Source: Malachius bipustulatus (lineage: Eukaryota; Arthropoda; Insecta; Coleoptera; Melyridae). Taken from it: 64,000 nucleotides of DNA. Under the pieces are notes generated by a model, which had not been told where the DNA came from, did no database searches, and saw nothing but the letters and a program-made list of their open reading frames with translations. The position numbers and the translations under genes were made by a program. This document shows positions 35,981 through 48,256 of this stretch, one piece after another. The first letter of the stretch is position 1; each line of letters opens with the position of its first letter. The stretch is from the NCBI GenBank assembly GCA_910589415.1, contig OU342632.1, forward strand, positions 33,927,637 through 33,991,636, given 5' to 3'.

Positions 35981-36862
35981 CAGTGTGTTTAATTTCAAAT
36001 GGAATCATATCGATAACTTTTTTGTTTCTTGGCGAATAAAAAAAATCTGAATGTAAAGCTTGCATCCGTTGCAAAGAATTGACCTACTGTGATGAAAAAT
36101 GAACCTTAAGAATTGAGAAAACATAAATTATCAAGAAAATTTTCATTCCAATTTCTTTTTTTGTTGATTTTTTTAATTTTTTAATTTTTTGTTTTTAACC
36201 AAACTCGTGATTTAGGGATTTTTCGGGACCGAGGAGCGAAATAGGGGTGCTGGGTGGGTAAGAAGCTAAAACAAGCCATTGTAAACTAATATTAAGGTCA
36301 CAACTAAGGCCTCTTTGACACTATGGTCGCATTGCTATCTTTTTCTTCACTTTCAGAGCAAGGAATATCTTCGAGATTAACAGTAGCACGATTTTTATTT
36401 TGATATTTGCATTTATTTTGCATTTGCATTCCAAATTGTTAAAAAATACACTAAAAGCGTGAATGAATCCCTATAGTCTGGATACGATATGAGAGAGCTA
36501 TATCCGTGCGGATACTGCTCTGTATCGTGGCCACGCTACTGGTGCTTCTTTATTATGTGTTTTATACGCGATTGTTACCAGGACCGGACTCCCTAGACCG
36601 ATTTTTAGTGCCCTTTTTTTTTACTAACCATGCATTTGCAAAGCAAATGAATACCTTCCTGGTGTTACTATAGGTACCTATGTCCTCCACCCCTATATAG
36701 CTGCCATAGTGAAATTGTAGGATAATTTGCAACGGTCGTAATGTAGTTTAACCATTTAAGAGAGCTTCGAAGCTTTACTTACATACAGAAAAAAAGTTTT
36801 CTAGAATTTACCACAAAATAAAAAAGTTATTGAGGTGCTTCCATTTGAAGTGAAACGCACTG
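35981..36862. mobile_element. TIR element, CAGTGTGTTT / CAGTGCGTTT termini
   Basis: The left end CAGTGTGTTTAATTTCAAAT and the reverse complement of the right end, CAGTGCGTTTCACTTCAAAT, pair over about 55 bp including GATAACTTTTTTGTTT / AATAACTTTTTTATTT. TA flanks both sides. There is no transposase frame. Confidence 0.65.
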
Positions 36863-37027
36863 TACATTAAATTCGGTGATTTTTAGGTGCTTGGATAGAC
36901 GTGTACAGGTGTTCTGTAAGTACATAATTACAAGTCCTAATAGTGTACAGTTTTGGTGTACAGGTACAAGAGGGGTCCGTTTCTAGAGAAAATTCATGGG
37001 GAGCTCAGTTATCTTCAGAGATGCGAA

Positions 37028-38262
37028 GTCGGTTAAATGGGGACAAAGTTGCGTATTTTTGTGCTGATTATAGTAATTTGAAAAAAATCTGAGCTGTGAT
37101 TATTGGTTGTCAAAATATTGTAAAAGAAATTTGCAATTTTTGTTTTTATTTTTTTATTTAATGAATGACCAATCAAGCTAGCCGTTTTTAACCGAAATGT
37201 TGTAAGGACACTTTTTATCAAGGAATCCAAAAATACTTCTGCAGTCACTCTATAGCATCTCTCTAGATGGAGAAGCATCGATAGTCAATTTTCGGTATTC
37301 CTATGGGCGCCATACTGGATTTTTTCCTTTTTGAACGCCATTTCTTTTATGTGATTACCAAGATGTATAAAACAACACTGTTATGATATTTTGGTAGAAT
37401 CTAATACGGCGTCCATAAGAAAAAATTATAACTTTCGATTTTTCGCCATCTCAATTATAGGGACACTTTTCAACAAGGAATCCAAAGATAATTTTTAAAT
37501 CACTCCCAGGTCTCTAGATGGGGAAGCATCGATATTCAACTTTGGATTTTCTTATGGGCGCCACATTGGATTTTTTTCCTTTTTGAACGCAATTTATTTT
37601 TCTGAGTACCAAGATGTGTAACACTGTGTTATGATATTTTGGGAAAATCCAATATGGCGTCGATAAGAAAAAACTTTCGATTACTTTTCGCCATCTTAAT
37701 AATTATTAGAACACTTCTGAACAAGGAAGCTAAAAATAACTCTCAAATCGCCCTAGAGCTTTAGATGGCGATTTTTTTTTTTTTGGACGCCATATTAGAT
37801 TTTTCCAAAATATTATCTTGGTAATCAGAAAAATAAATTGCGTTCAAAAAGGGAAAAAATTCAATATGGCGCCCACAATAAAATCGATAATCGAAAGTTG
37901 ATTATCGATGCTTCTCCATCCAGAGATTGCATCTATAGAGTAATTGCAAAATTATTTTTGGATTCCTTGTTGAAGTGTCCTAATAATTTTTCGGTAAAAA
38001 ACGGCTAGCTCGATAGGTCATTAAATAAAAAAATAAAAACAAAAATTGTTCCCAATATTTTGACAACGAATAGTGAAAATGCGGTTTCAGTTTTTCCAAA
38101 TATTCAATAATAACGTCCACAAATAAGAAAAAACTAAAATTGAAAATTTTGTTTTTTTTTCAAATTAATTCGAAAATCAAAAATAATTTTTGAAATCGCT
38201 TTCTGCCATTGCATTGTCCTTCTGGTTGCCCAACTTTTTCCCCATTTAACCGACCCTGTATC
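37028..38262. mobile_element. Foldback element, GTCGGTTAAATGGGG termini
   Basis: The left arm begins GTCGGTTAAATGGGGACAAA; the right arm ends with CCCCATTTAACCGAC. Mirrored words include GAGAAGCATCGAT, AAGGAATCCAAAAATA and ACGGCTAGCT. The centre repeats a GCGCCATA...TTGGATTTTTTC block several times. 33926-34030 is another copy of the outer arm, so these elements are related and partly rearranged. Confidence 0.65.
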
Positions 38263-38299
38263 TCCCCCAAATTCCAAGATCCCAATGCTGTTCGTTCTT

Positions 38300-39425
38300 A
38301 TCTTGAACAGTGTATATTAGGTAGGTACTAGGCCTCTCTAGGAGCGCCACGGCTATATGCAAATAACTGTTGAGTGAGAGGATATAGGGAGAAGGAGGGC
38401 ATTATAATGTATAAGTTCGAATAAAAAAAATTCAGTCTTGTTTTATTGAAGAAATGTAAATAAATACATAATAATATGTGTATAAAAAAATATAAAAACC
38501 TGATGGATTGCACATTATTACCCGAGTACGTCATAAGAAATAGAAATAACATTTCATTTATTTCGTTTTACGTGCACACGTTATTGTATCTAAATTATTA
38601 TTGTTCTTATTTAAAAGTGGAGGTACATATTTTAATATTATAATTCTGGGATTTTAATTTTTATAATGACCGACGCACCAGCATCAGACTATGAAGTAAA
38701 GTCAAAGTGCGTGGTCTTTAATTATTATTAATAAAAGTTCAGGTTCTTGCTGAAATGAAAGTTGCATTTTACATTGTAAAAGCGTTAAGGAAAATAATAA
38801 TTATTACGTAGTTTCATTCTATGGTAGTTTTTTTTTATAAGCAGCAGCCTATTTTACATACTTGCAGGTAATTATTATAAGTGCGGATTAACTTATTGAG
38901 TAAGCTGATAATTTTATAATAATACATAATACACCTTAGAAAGCCGATTAATTATTATAGTTATTGCATAATAATTATTTATTTAATAATATTATTATAG
39001 AATAAAAAAAAGTTTTTAGACTCATCTGAGATTCGTACCCAGGATCCGCGCATTGCGGGATCACGCCTCTATTCATCAGCACTAAGAACATAGAGAGCAC
39101 TAAGCTCTCTAAGTTCATCAGTACGAATATAAGTAATTGAATAAATTCGATTTTTAATGGTTTTTCCTTTTTTTTCATTATGATGCCACATGATGTACAT
39201 TCACGAGACTTTTTAACTATGAAATTCGGCATTTTTCGTAAAAGAAAGGAAAATACGGTATATGTATTTTTTTTTAAATTCGATAATTGGCACTAAAAAA
39301 GTTTATTTTTTTACCAACTAGTCGTTTAGAGTGCACAGCTGCTTAGCAGTAAAACCATTAACCAGTTTTTTTCCAGTTTTTGAAACTGACCCTATCTGGA
39401 TTATTCAAATTTTACCAAATATCTT
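38300..39425. other. Intronic, AT-rich, no recognisable feature
   Basis: No gene or clear mobile element is visible. Confidence 0.3.
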
Positions 39426-39427
39426 TA

Positions 39428-39825
39428 TAAGATCCCATATAGTTTTCATAGTCAATTTTTGTTTTTCTTATGGCCGCCATATTGTTTGTTATTTCATTCT
39501 GCATTAAAAGTATTCAGGAAACCAAAAATCTATTACATTAAAAAAAATCTTCAAATTTTCTTCTTTTTTCAAAAAAAAGAAGTTTATCGCCGAATGGCGG
39601 AGTATGTCGTCGTAAATAACTTATGGTTATTTATTTACATACAAAAATAATAATATGACGTTCAAGAACGGCTATTTTTTCGAAAATATAAGAATAAAAT
39701 TTTGAAGATTTTTTTTAATGTGATAGATTTTTGGTTTCCTTAAATACCGAATGACATGAAAAAACAACACGGCGCCCATATGAAAAACAAAAGTTGACTA
39801 TGAAAACAAAACTATGGGATCTAGT
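39428..39825. mobile_element. Foldback element with GATCCCATA(T)AGTTTTCATAGTC arms
   Basis: GATCCCATATAGTTTTCATA at the left is mirrored at 39797-39823, and AAACCAAAAATCTATTACAT at 39525 is mirrored near 39715. Short central spacer. Confidence 0.6.
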
Positions 39826-39994
39826 CGGCTTTGAACATTTTTTTAAAGTCAGATTGATAGATCTTAACGATTTATTTAAACCTACAAAAAATTATTTAAT
39901 AATTTCCAATAATAAGAAAGATATGGCAAAAATAAGAAATCGTGATTTTTCATTTTTTTTTAGTATATTTCAGGAACGGTTACAGATATCTTAT

Positions 39995-40345
39995 ACAGGC
40001 TGTTTCACGATGCGTCTTTCAAAGTGTTTCACGATGCGAAAGATTCAAAGCAGCTTTCGTCGAGAAAGGCTCAAGATATCGGAAAACGGCTTACATGTCC
40101 CTATCTTGATTTTTCACGTAGTTTCCTATCGTGTGGATGAAATTGTTATACAGGGCGGTGAAAATTATCAGATTTTCCATGAATTTTATCAGATTTGTCA
40201 TCACCCTGAATAGCAATTTCATCCACACAATAGGATAGCACATGAAAATATAAAAGATAGGGACATGTAAGCTGTTTTCTGATATCTTGAGCCGTTCTCG
40301 ATGTAAGCTGCTTTGAAAATTGAAAATCGCGATTTTCATTTGTTT
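39995..40345. mobile_element. Foldback element related to 6665-7545
   Basis: The arms share GGCTTACATGTCCCTATCTT and its complement, CCTAT(C/T)GTGTGGATGAAATTG, and a central TACAGGGCGGTGAAAATTAT mirrored by ATCACCCTG. The GGCTTACATGTCCCTAT word also occurs in both arms of the 6.7-kb foldback. Further CAGGGTGTCCC and CAGAGTGATTC ends follow at 40440-40505. Confidence 0.6.
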
Positions 40346-40509
40346 ATAAGTAACTCAATAAACCACTCGGTACAATTTTGAACTGTAAACGCCATTTTTA
40401 TTGCATTTTTTTTAGGCAATTCGAAAATGCAATAATATACAGGGTGTCCCATTTAAAATGAGACACGTCAAGTCAACAGATGGCCACAAAATATACAGAG
40501 TGATTCATG

Positions 40510-42105
40510 AGTGACCTTACATAGACCAATGGTGATAAGCGGACTTCAAGGCGGGTCGAAAACCACAAAAGAAATTTTTTTGTGTGATTGGTTACGAAGT
40601 TACAGGATGTTTTATGTCTCAGGTACAAAACTTTGATAGGCGATATTTATGAAACGGTTGAAAATATTTTGTCGAAATTCACTAGGGATGGTGCATTCCG
40701 GAAACTTATCAAAACCGCCTTCTGAGTTAATTAAAAATCCAGGACCGGACTTGGAAATTTTTGCCCCCATGGTCTTTGTTGAAATATGTAGTTAATTTTC
40801 TGACGATGCTTCTGAAAAACTGTCATCGAATTTGAAAAGTTAAGAAAAAAACACCATGGAAATCATTCCTCAATTTGAACGGCACACCCAAACCGCCTCG
40901 AAAACATCTTCTTCTTTGCACTGGGAGAGCTTACTGGCCTCGCGTATATAGACAACTTAGCCAGACTTGTTCCACCCATTAATCATTATTATATCGAGTG
41001 AGGTGACGTAATTATTTCAAATCTATTGAATGTCCAATTTATTTAAAAAAAATATAAAACGCTTCTTCTAGATGGTGCGTTTTATAGAAGTTTCGGTTGA
41101 AAAGGCAGTAAAATTATTTACTATTGATGAACGATCGTTCCGACAACTAGCTTGTTGTTATTTACCTATCACTTTTTTTTGCATTGATTTGCATCATGCA
41201 GACTAATTTACATTAAATAAAACCTCATATATGTACATACATACATAAATATTATTGCTACACAAATTACCATCACATGTACAATAAAATTTGTTGCTAA
41301 CTTACTCTCATTGCTCGGTAATACAAAAGCAATTATTGGGTCGATTGGATATTTTTCGTGTTAATTTTCCGCGACCACCTCGACTGCAACTATATTGACC
41401 GGGGTCCATTAGCGAGTGCATGACGATTGTTTTGCCGGTCGTACTATGTATGTTTTTACAGAACGGGTAATGGTCTAATAACAATGTATGATGTTGTGCG
41501 AGGTTTAAGTGAATATTCGGGCAGAGACCGCAAAAAAACAACACTCGCTATTTGCCCGGGCCCAAGACCTTGGATTTCGTCTAGACGGCTCTGTGAGGTG
41601 GTGGTTGCGTTGCGGGGAGAAGCGGGACGGGAGAGAGGGGAAGTTGGATATGACTCCCGATTTCTTGTCTCCGTCTAATAATGACATTAAGCACGTAAAG
41701 ACCTAGATATTTAGTCTAGGTACGTGTAGGTACTTGTTATATCATAACGTTGCATACTTCATTTGCAAAAGAAACCAGTTTGTGTTCAAACTAGAAGGTC
41801 AATTAATTTTTCTCTTTGTTCGATGTAATTTTTTTTTGCAGTCGCCGGTTTTTTTTTTGCGGAAAATGCAATCACCGTTTCATGATAATAATTATTATTG
41901 CTATAAGCCCTTTTTTATCGATCATGCGCTGTTCAACTACCACGTCAAAACGATTATAGCTGCAATTAATTTTTTTATCGTCTCCTTTTCATTGATCAAT
42001 AATCTTCTATACTAGAGAAAAGTGTCCTTTACACGTCTGTACATTTAGCTAGTACCAAGTTTTCCTTTCTTTGTTAAATTAATTAGAATCCTCTGGCCTG
42101 CACTT
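40510..42105. other. Intronic; no supported gene, one GC-richer patch
   Basis: 41480-41660 is GC-rich (GGGGAGAAGCGGGACGGGAG) but holds no convincing frame or splice pair. The remainder is AT-rich. Confidence 0.3.
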
Positions 42106-42109
42106 CTTA

Positions 42110-43450
42110 GCCTTGTCCTAGAGAAAATAATCATCTAAGTCGAATTTAAGGTCCTGAAAAATAGATTTATGATGTCGTTCTTCGAGCAGGTAAATTCGAT
42201 TCGCGTATAAAAATTTTTGTTCATTGGAAGCAAACGCTCTTTGATTGAAGACGAAGAATAATTTGATTAATTGTCTGCTGAACGCAGCCATTTTTATGAG
42301 ATGTTGTTCTTTGAGTAGGTAAAGAATCGATAACAAAAACTATTTCAATCACATTATTTATATATGTAGTCATTTTTCCATAAATTATTATCGGATAGCT
42401 CATGATTTATGCAAGAACTGGAAACGGAAAGAATCGATTCAGATCAAATGTTTTAGAATCGATAATGAAATTTTGTTCACTGGAAGCGCTGGAAACGAAC
42501 GCACTCCAATAATTGAACACAACAAAGTTGAATATGTCGGCTGAACGCAACCAATTTCGACTTGCGATGTCGTTCTTCCAGCAAAGAATCGATTCCCGTT
42601 AAATAATTCAGAATCCTTGGACAAACCTGATCAATTAGCTTCCTAGGATCGTCCTGCTGGACCTGTCAATAATTTCGAACGCACTCTAATATTAATTGAA
42701 GACCAAAATACAAATTGCAGTCAAATTTTCAACTTCTGCGACATCGCTCCTCGAGTAAAGAATCGATTCTCGTCGGATAGTTGGGAAACCACGGACAAGC
42801 TTGATTCTTTTCCTTCCCAGAATCATCCTGCTGGACCTGTCAATATTTTCGAACGCACACTCTAATGATTGAAGACCAAAATTTAAGTTGAATCTATCTC
42901 CTGAACGCAGCCAGTTTTTCGACTTGGGATGTCGTTTTTAAGCAAAGAATCGATTCTCATCGAATACTTGGGAATCCATGGAAAAGCTTGAATAGATTCC
43001 TTTTCAGGATCATCCCTCTGGACCTGTCAGTATTTTCGAACGCACTCTAATAATTTGAAGTCCAAAAAAAAATGTGTAGTACAGTCTTCTTATTTAGTAT
43101 TTATGGCCTTAAGCTTTTACCAGCTATTTATCCACCACCACAGGTCTGAATTCAGTCGTTTAAATCGATTTACGTCATAATTCGGAATTCATGGACAAGC
43201 CGGATCAGTGTCATTCCCAGGATCATCCTGCTGGACCCGCCAATATTTTCGAACGCACCCTAAAAATTGAAGACCAAAATATAAATTGCAAATGTCTGCT
43301 GAATGCAGTCTTCTTCTTCTTTAGTGCTTATGGCCTTTACCTTTCGCTAGCTATTTAGCCAAAACCGGTCTGAATGCAGTCAATTTTTCGACTTGCTTTG
43401 CGATGTCATTCTTCGAGTAAAAAATCGATTTAGATATATTTTTCATGCCA
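42110..43450. repeat. Tandem array, roughly 170-250 bp units
   Basis: Six to seven diverged units contain GAACGCAG(C/T)CA, GCGATGTCGTTCTT, AAAGAATCGATTC, AGGATCATCCTGCTGGACCTGTCAAT, TTTTCGAACGCACTCTAAT and GAAGACCAAAAT. Some units carry an insertion with TTATGGCC...TAGCTATTTAGCC. Confidence 0.75.
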
Positions 43451-44979
43451 TTATTGTGTAAGATTTTGATTAATTATTAATGCAATGTCATTTTGAAAGA
43501 TTTTTCTCTTATTATATTAGCGAATCTAACCTTATTCTATTTCTAAATGGCCTTCACACACTTGTGCATTTAGCCAGGTTTGTTTTTCTAGTTTTGATAA
43601 TGGAGGAGTTTTAACCCGCATACGACATTAGGATAAGACTCTCTGAAGACATTTTGTCATTCTAGGACAATAGACCATATAACTTATTAAAACGAAGAAT
43701 GACATGTTAATTTATGTCGTTTTCAAAAAGGGAAGTTCACGTCGCAACGGAATTATTCCAGAATGACCGATTTGAAATTCAAATTGTTTGAAGATGCATT
43801 TAGTGGCCTTGCACTTGAACGGTCTGTCGCGGCAGTCTGGGTCGACCGCGACCATGGAATTGGATTATTATCGCAATACGATCGCCAGAGGGCCAGAGCG
43901 AGCACGCTTTACACGCTTAATTTATACCATTATTTTTAGGATCCCATTATTATTGCACGAAGTCAAGGTTAACGTTACCGTTGCAACAACTACCATGTCT
44001 GACTGCAACGATTTTTTGGTTTATTTACCTTTGCCGGTTGCCGACGTTCCTCGATACGATACCTGTCCACTCCACAATATTTCGACGATCACGTTTCAAA
44101 CAAACCAAACCGAGCGGCAATAATTGATCCTGCCAGAATTTAACGTTGTTAAATTGCTGCTGCAATGAATAAGAAACTCTGTACCGGGATCTATTTTCGA
44201 ATCTACTGCAAATAGTTGCATCGCAGCAACGCACTTGACCTTGCCATTGAATCTAGTTGCCGGGCTGCCATTTCGGATGCGGCTTAATAATATTCTCTCG
44301 ATCATGACCGTGAAATAAAAGTGTTGGCTATTAGTCAGTTTGTAATGGCGAACATTTTTGGACCAAAAAATCTGATCCCCTGTCTTTCTGTCAGGGGGTG
44401 GAATGAATGCTGTTGTAACCTGTAAGATGTTCCAGAGAAGAGTTAATTTTATTCTCTCTCAATGTGAACCTACCTCGCATTTTTTGATCCATCAGTAAAA
44501 AGTAGCTCGCTCAATTAACGCCCGTTCTTTATTTTTAGGTTTGATTCAAGCAACTGACATTTGCACCTAACTTAACACTTTCAAAAGCCCATAAGTAGTG
44601 TCAAGTCTAAAATGAAAAAGTGTCTTGATTGATCAGAATCAACAAAATCGTGAAGAAATTCATTTTATCTCCCTAGAGAGGAAAGGAATCACTCTCAGTC
44701 GCTTTCGATTTAAGGCATTGTAAGCTAAAAAAAAGTTGAGGCTTGACACACGATTCCTCGTTGAAGATCGCTCCGAATCGAATCAAAAGTAATCGATTCA
44801 ACAAAAATTGGTTCGACAGCAAAAAAGTCATTTTCTAAAGTTTGAATCTTTTTTTAAGAGCAGCATTAGATAGACGCATGCGCAGTGTTTTGTTTATTAT
44901 CATAGTTCTACTAAAGGATTAATGATGTTGTCGCTTGATTGATTGTCCGAATTCGGAATCCCGAATTTGAGAAAGAATA
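43451..44979. other. Intronic; no recognisable feature
   Basis: 43780-44300 is GC-richer, with open frames on both strands up to 111 codons. None resembles a known family or shows splice support, so none is called. Confidence 0.3.
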
Positions 44980-46400
44980 GCACCTTAAAAAATCGTTTCT
45001 TTTGAGAGTCGATTTAAATCGTTCTTTTTCTTATTCTTATATAGCTTGAGCACCCTTGTGCATATTACCAGTTTTTTCTGCATATGAATTAACTAGAAAC
45101 GGGATTCAGGATGGTTGTTAGAGCCCTGAACGTTCTTTTTACTGTATAAAAATGACAGTTATGTTATGAATCCTTAGTTTTCTACGATTCTCAATTCGAT
45201 GATTCTGCTGTAACAGAACAGATTCGAAAAAAATCGTAAGTCAAACAATCGCCCCTTGAAAAACCGATTCTTTTGTAAATCGATTTAAATTCTTCTTCTT
45301 TTTCTCATATTGTGGCTTGAGCACCCTTGTGCATATAGCCAGTTTTTTCTTTTCTGTGAATTAACTATAAACGGGACTCAGGATGGTTGCTAGAGCATCG
45401 AACGTTCATTTTATTGTATAAAACTTACATAGTTATGAATCCCAGGTTTTCTTAATTCGACGATTCTGGTAAAAAATCTATTCTATTGAGAATCGATAAT
45501 CATTCTTCTTTTTTTTTCTTATTCTTATATGGCTTGAGCACCCTTGTGCATGTAACCAGTTTTTTTCCTCCTGTGAATTAACTAGAAACGGTACTAAGGA
45601 TGGTTGCTAAAAACCGGAATGTTCTTTTTATGATTTAAAAATGACATAGTTATGAATCCCAAGTAGTTTCGATCCTCAATTCATACTGCTTAGAACAGAA
45701 CAGATTCGATAAAAAATCGCAAGGCAAACTTATTTCGCACTTTGAAAAATGGATTCTTTTGGGAATGGATTTAAATCGTTCTTCTTTTTCTTATTATTTT
45801 ATGGCTTGACCATCTTTGTGCATGTAGCTTCTTTATTTTTTGTGAATAACTAGAAAGTGGACTCAGGATGGTTGCTAGAACTCCGAACATTATTTCTATT
45901 GTAAAAAAATTACATAGTTATGCTATAGCCATCAGGGTACTCAGTAAAGGAGTGTCTGAGATGACTCATTCCCTGAGTGGACTGACTTTCTTCTATTTTG
46001 GTTCTTGATGGTGTGAATTGTTGAACTATGGTGGGGTAGTTAGTTGGGACAGATAGCACAAACAAAGGAGACGACTTTTCACGCTTGAGGGCAACAAAAT
46101 TCGTCGATTCTGTTTAGGTTAAAAAAATTGATTCTATTGAGAATCGATTTGAATCGATTTTTTTATTCATTTTATGGCTTGAGCACCCTTGTGCATAGAG
46201 CCAGTTTTTTTTTTTTTTGCTGCGAATTAACTAGAAACGGGACTCATGATGAGAACAGATTCGAATAGTAATCGCATCGCAAGTCACAATTAAAAAATCG
46301 ATTCAGATTATTGAGAATCGATTTAAAACGTTCTTTTTTTCTTATTCTTTTATGGCCTGAGTATTTTTGTGTATGTAGCCAGTTTGTGTTTTCCTGTTGA
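44980..46400. repeat. Tandem array, roughly 250-bp units with GGCTTGAGCACCCTTGTGCA core
   Basis: Five to six units. Each contains ATTGAGAATCGATTTAAA, CGTTCTTCTTTTTCTTATTC, then GGCTTGAGCACCCTTGTGCA with TGTAGCCAGTTTTTT, then GAATTAACTAGAAACGGGAC and TCAGGATGGTTGCTAGA. The core also appears singly near 12583 and in decayed form in the 42-kb array. Confidence 0.8.
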
Positions 46401-47713
46401 GTTACACAGCATGCTTTAAAATACGCCATTGTCAAATAAAATTTATAAAATATAAAAAAAATTGCCTTACTCTTTATTACATTTTTGTTTAATCTGAAGT
46501 GTACCATAATTTATTCTGTGAACGCAAAAATGTCCTTGATTTTCATACTTACACATAATTTTATTTTGTTTTTCAACTACTCCGGTTAATTTGTTGCATT
46601 AGGTATATTTCCTTTCATAGCCTCGACCTTGGTCGTCTGTTACAGCGGTCCCGGAACAATACGGTTTCAGAAAAATTTACCTTTAAGTTTATTTATTAAG
46701 GCCTTTCAGAGCCGCAGTTTACATTATTAATCGTATTCTGGTTTTAATTATCACTTTGACGCTGAAATTATCATGCTGATTTATTAATAGTTCGTAATTT
46801 TTATAAGTAATTTCCTGTTAAAGTTTAAGAAGCACTGATCGGCTGACAAATGCACCGAGGTGCAATTACAGAAACCGCGCGTGCATAGCATACGGTGAAA
46901 CTGTGATGTATTATTTATAAATAATTTACCTCACACATTCAATTTTATCATTGTATGTTTTATGTTGTATGGTCGGTGTGTGGTACAGAACACGCGGTTA
47001 CATAACACATTTTAATCTATTTACGCCTTATAATAAATTGCAAACAGTTTATAATATCTCAGAATAATTATTAATTATTATCTTTCAATAATATTAACAT
47101 CATAATGCAACTAAAGAAAAAAATGTAATAATTATGATCATCTGGATCCTATCTGCAAGTGAGCTTGTGCTTGAAATGATGTAATCTACAAAATTAACTC
47201 CAGTCGTTTGTCACCTGTCAAAATACCAATAGGTTATAAAAGTGACAAGTTAAAAATGTGACAGTATAATAATTGACATAATAATGAAATAATGACATTT
47301 CTGACAATTTAATTAGTTATGTCTTAAGGAGAGTGAACTAATATACATGATAGGGGTTATTATTGTAAATGGATGAATTGGCAAAAGTACAGCGCCCTCC
47401 TCCATCCTGGCAGGAACTAACTACCCCCGGCATTCATGGTTGCTATGAATAAGTTACTATTAAGAACAATAATAATAATGCAAGACAATCAAAAGCAGTG
47501 TTGCCATAAATTATAATAATAATTAATTCAAGATTTTCATATCAAGCCTAGAAGAAGCAGAAGGGTTGTAGAGCCAATTATTTTTTAATTGATGTTTTTG
47601 TCAAGGGTAAATGTAGGACTTGTTTGTGTACTAGCTCACAGTGTTTAGGGTTTGTGTGCCGGCTAAAATTATTTCTTAAGGTTGGAGGGGGGTGGTATTT
47701 TGCTGCCTTGGTT
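46401..47713. other. Intronic; no recognisable feature
   Basis: AT-rich sequence without supported gene or repeat. Confidence 0.3.
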
Positions 47714-48140
47714 TATAGTCCGATAAAGTTTAAAAAGTCATACGTATCGATTAAGAATACACATCCTTTTGATAGTTCGATTTATTTTGTTACATATACT
47801 GGTTCTCGTAGAAACCGTCCAGTTTGTCTAAACACTCCATCCCGCATAAATAAGTATACGTCAACATTGGTTTTGAATGAGAATTAAATGCACAACACAG
47901 AGGATAGAATGTCATTGCGTGAATAAATTTTATGTAGTTGTCAGTGGCTCTCAAACTGACGTAAGCGATTCAATTCATTGTTTGAATGATTTCTTCAATA
48001 ATTTACGCTCCTTTACAACTTGACAATTAACTGTTTGACATTTTCTGGTGAAATTAAAAATATTAATTCGGACGGTTAATTATTAAATTAAATATTAAGT
48101 GTGACGTCACATCTGACTTTTTAAAGTTAATCCTACTATA
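47714..48140 (-). mobile_element. 427-bp MITE with TATAGT termini, second copy
   Basis: It starts TATAGTCCGATAAAGTTTAA and ends TTAAAGTTAATCCTACTATA. It is alignable end to end, in opposite orientation, with 21281-21693, through words such as CATTCTATCCTCTGTGTTGT. It lies about 110 bp upstream of the ERR exon acceptor. Confidence 0.8.
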
Positions 48141-48256
48141 TCTTCTTGTATAAGTGCTATTAAATTTACTATTATAATAAATAATATTATGAGAAATAAT
48201 TATATGAGCGGGAAAATGGAAATTTATTTAACGAATCTCCCCTATTTCAGGTATCG

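Noticed and set aside
39010..39110. tRNA-like segment on the minus strand (GGGTACGAATCTCAG)
   Set aside because: The box B-like word is imperfect and no cloverleaf can be drawn.
43788..44305. Open frames of 111 and 69 codons in a GC-richer patch
   Set aside because: No family resemblance, no splice signals that extend them, and overlapping frames on both strands.
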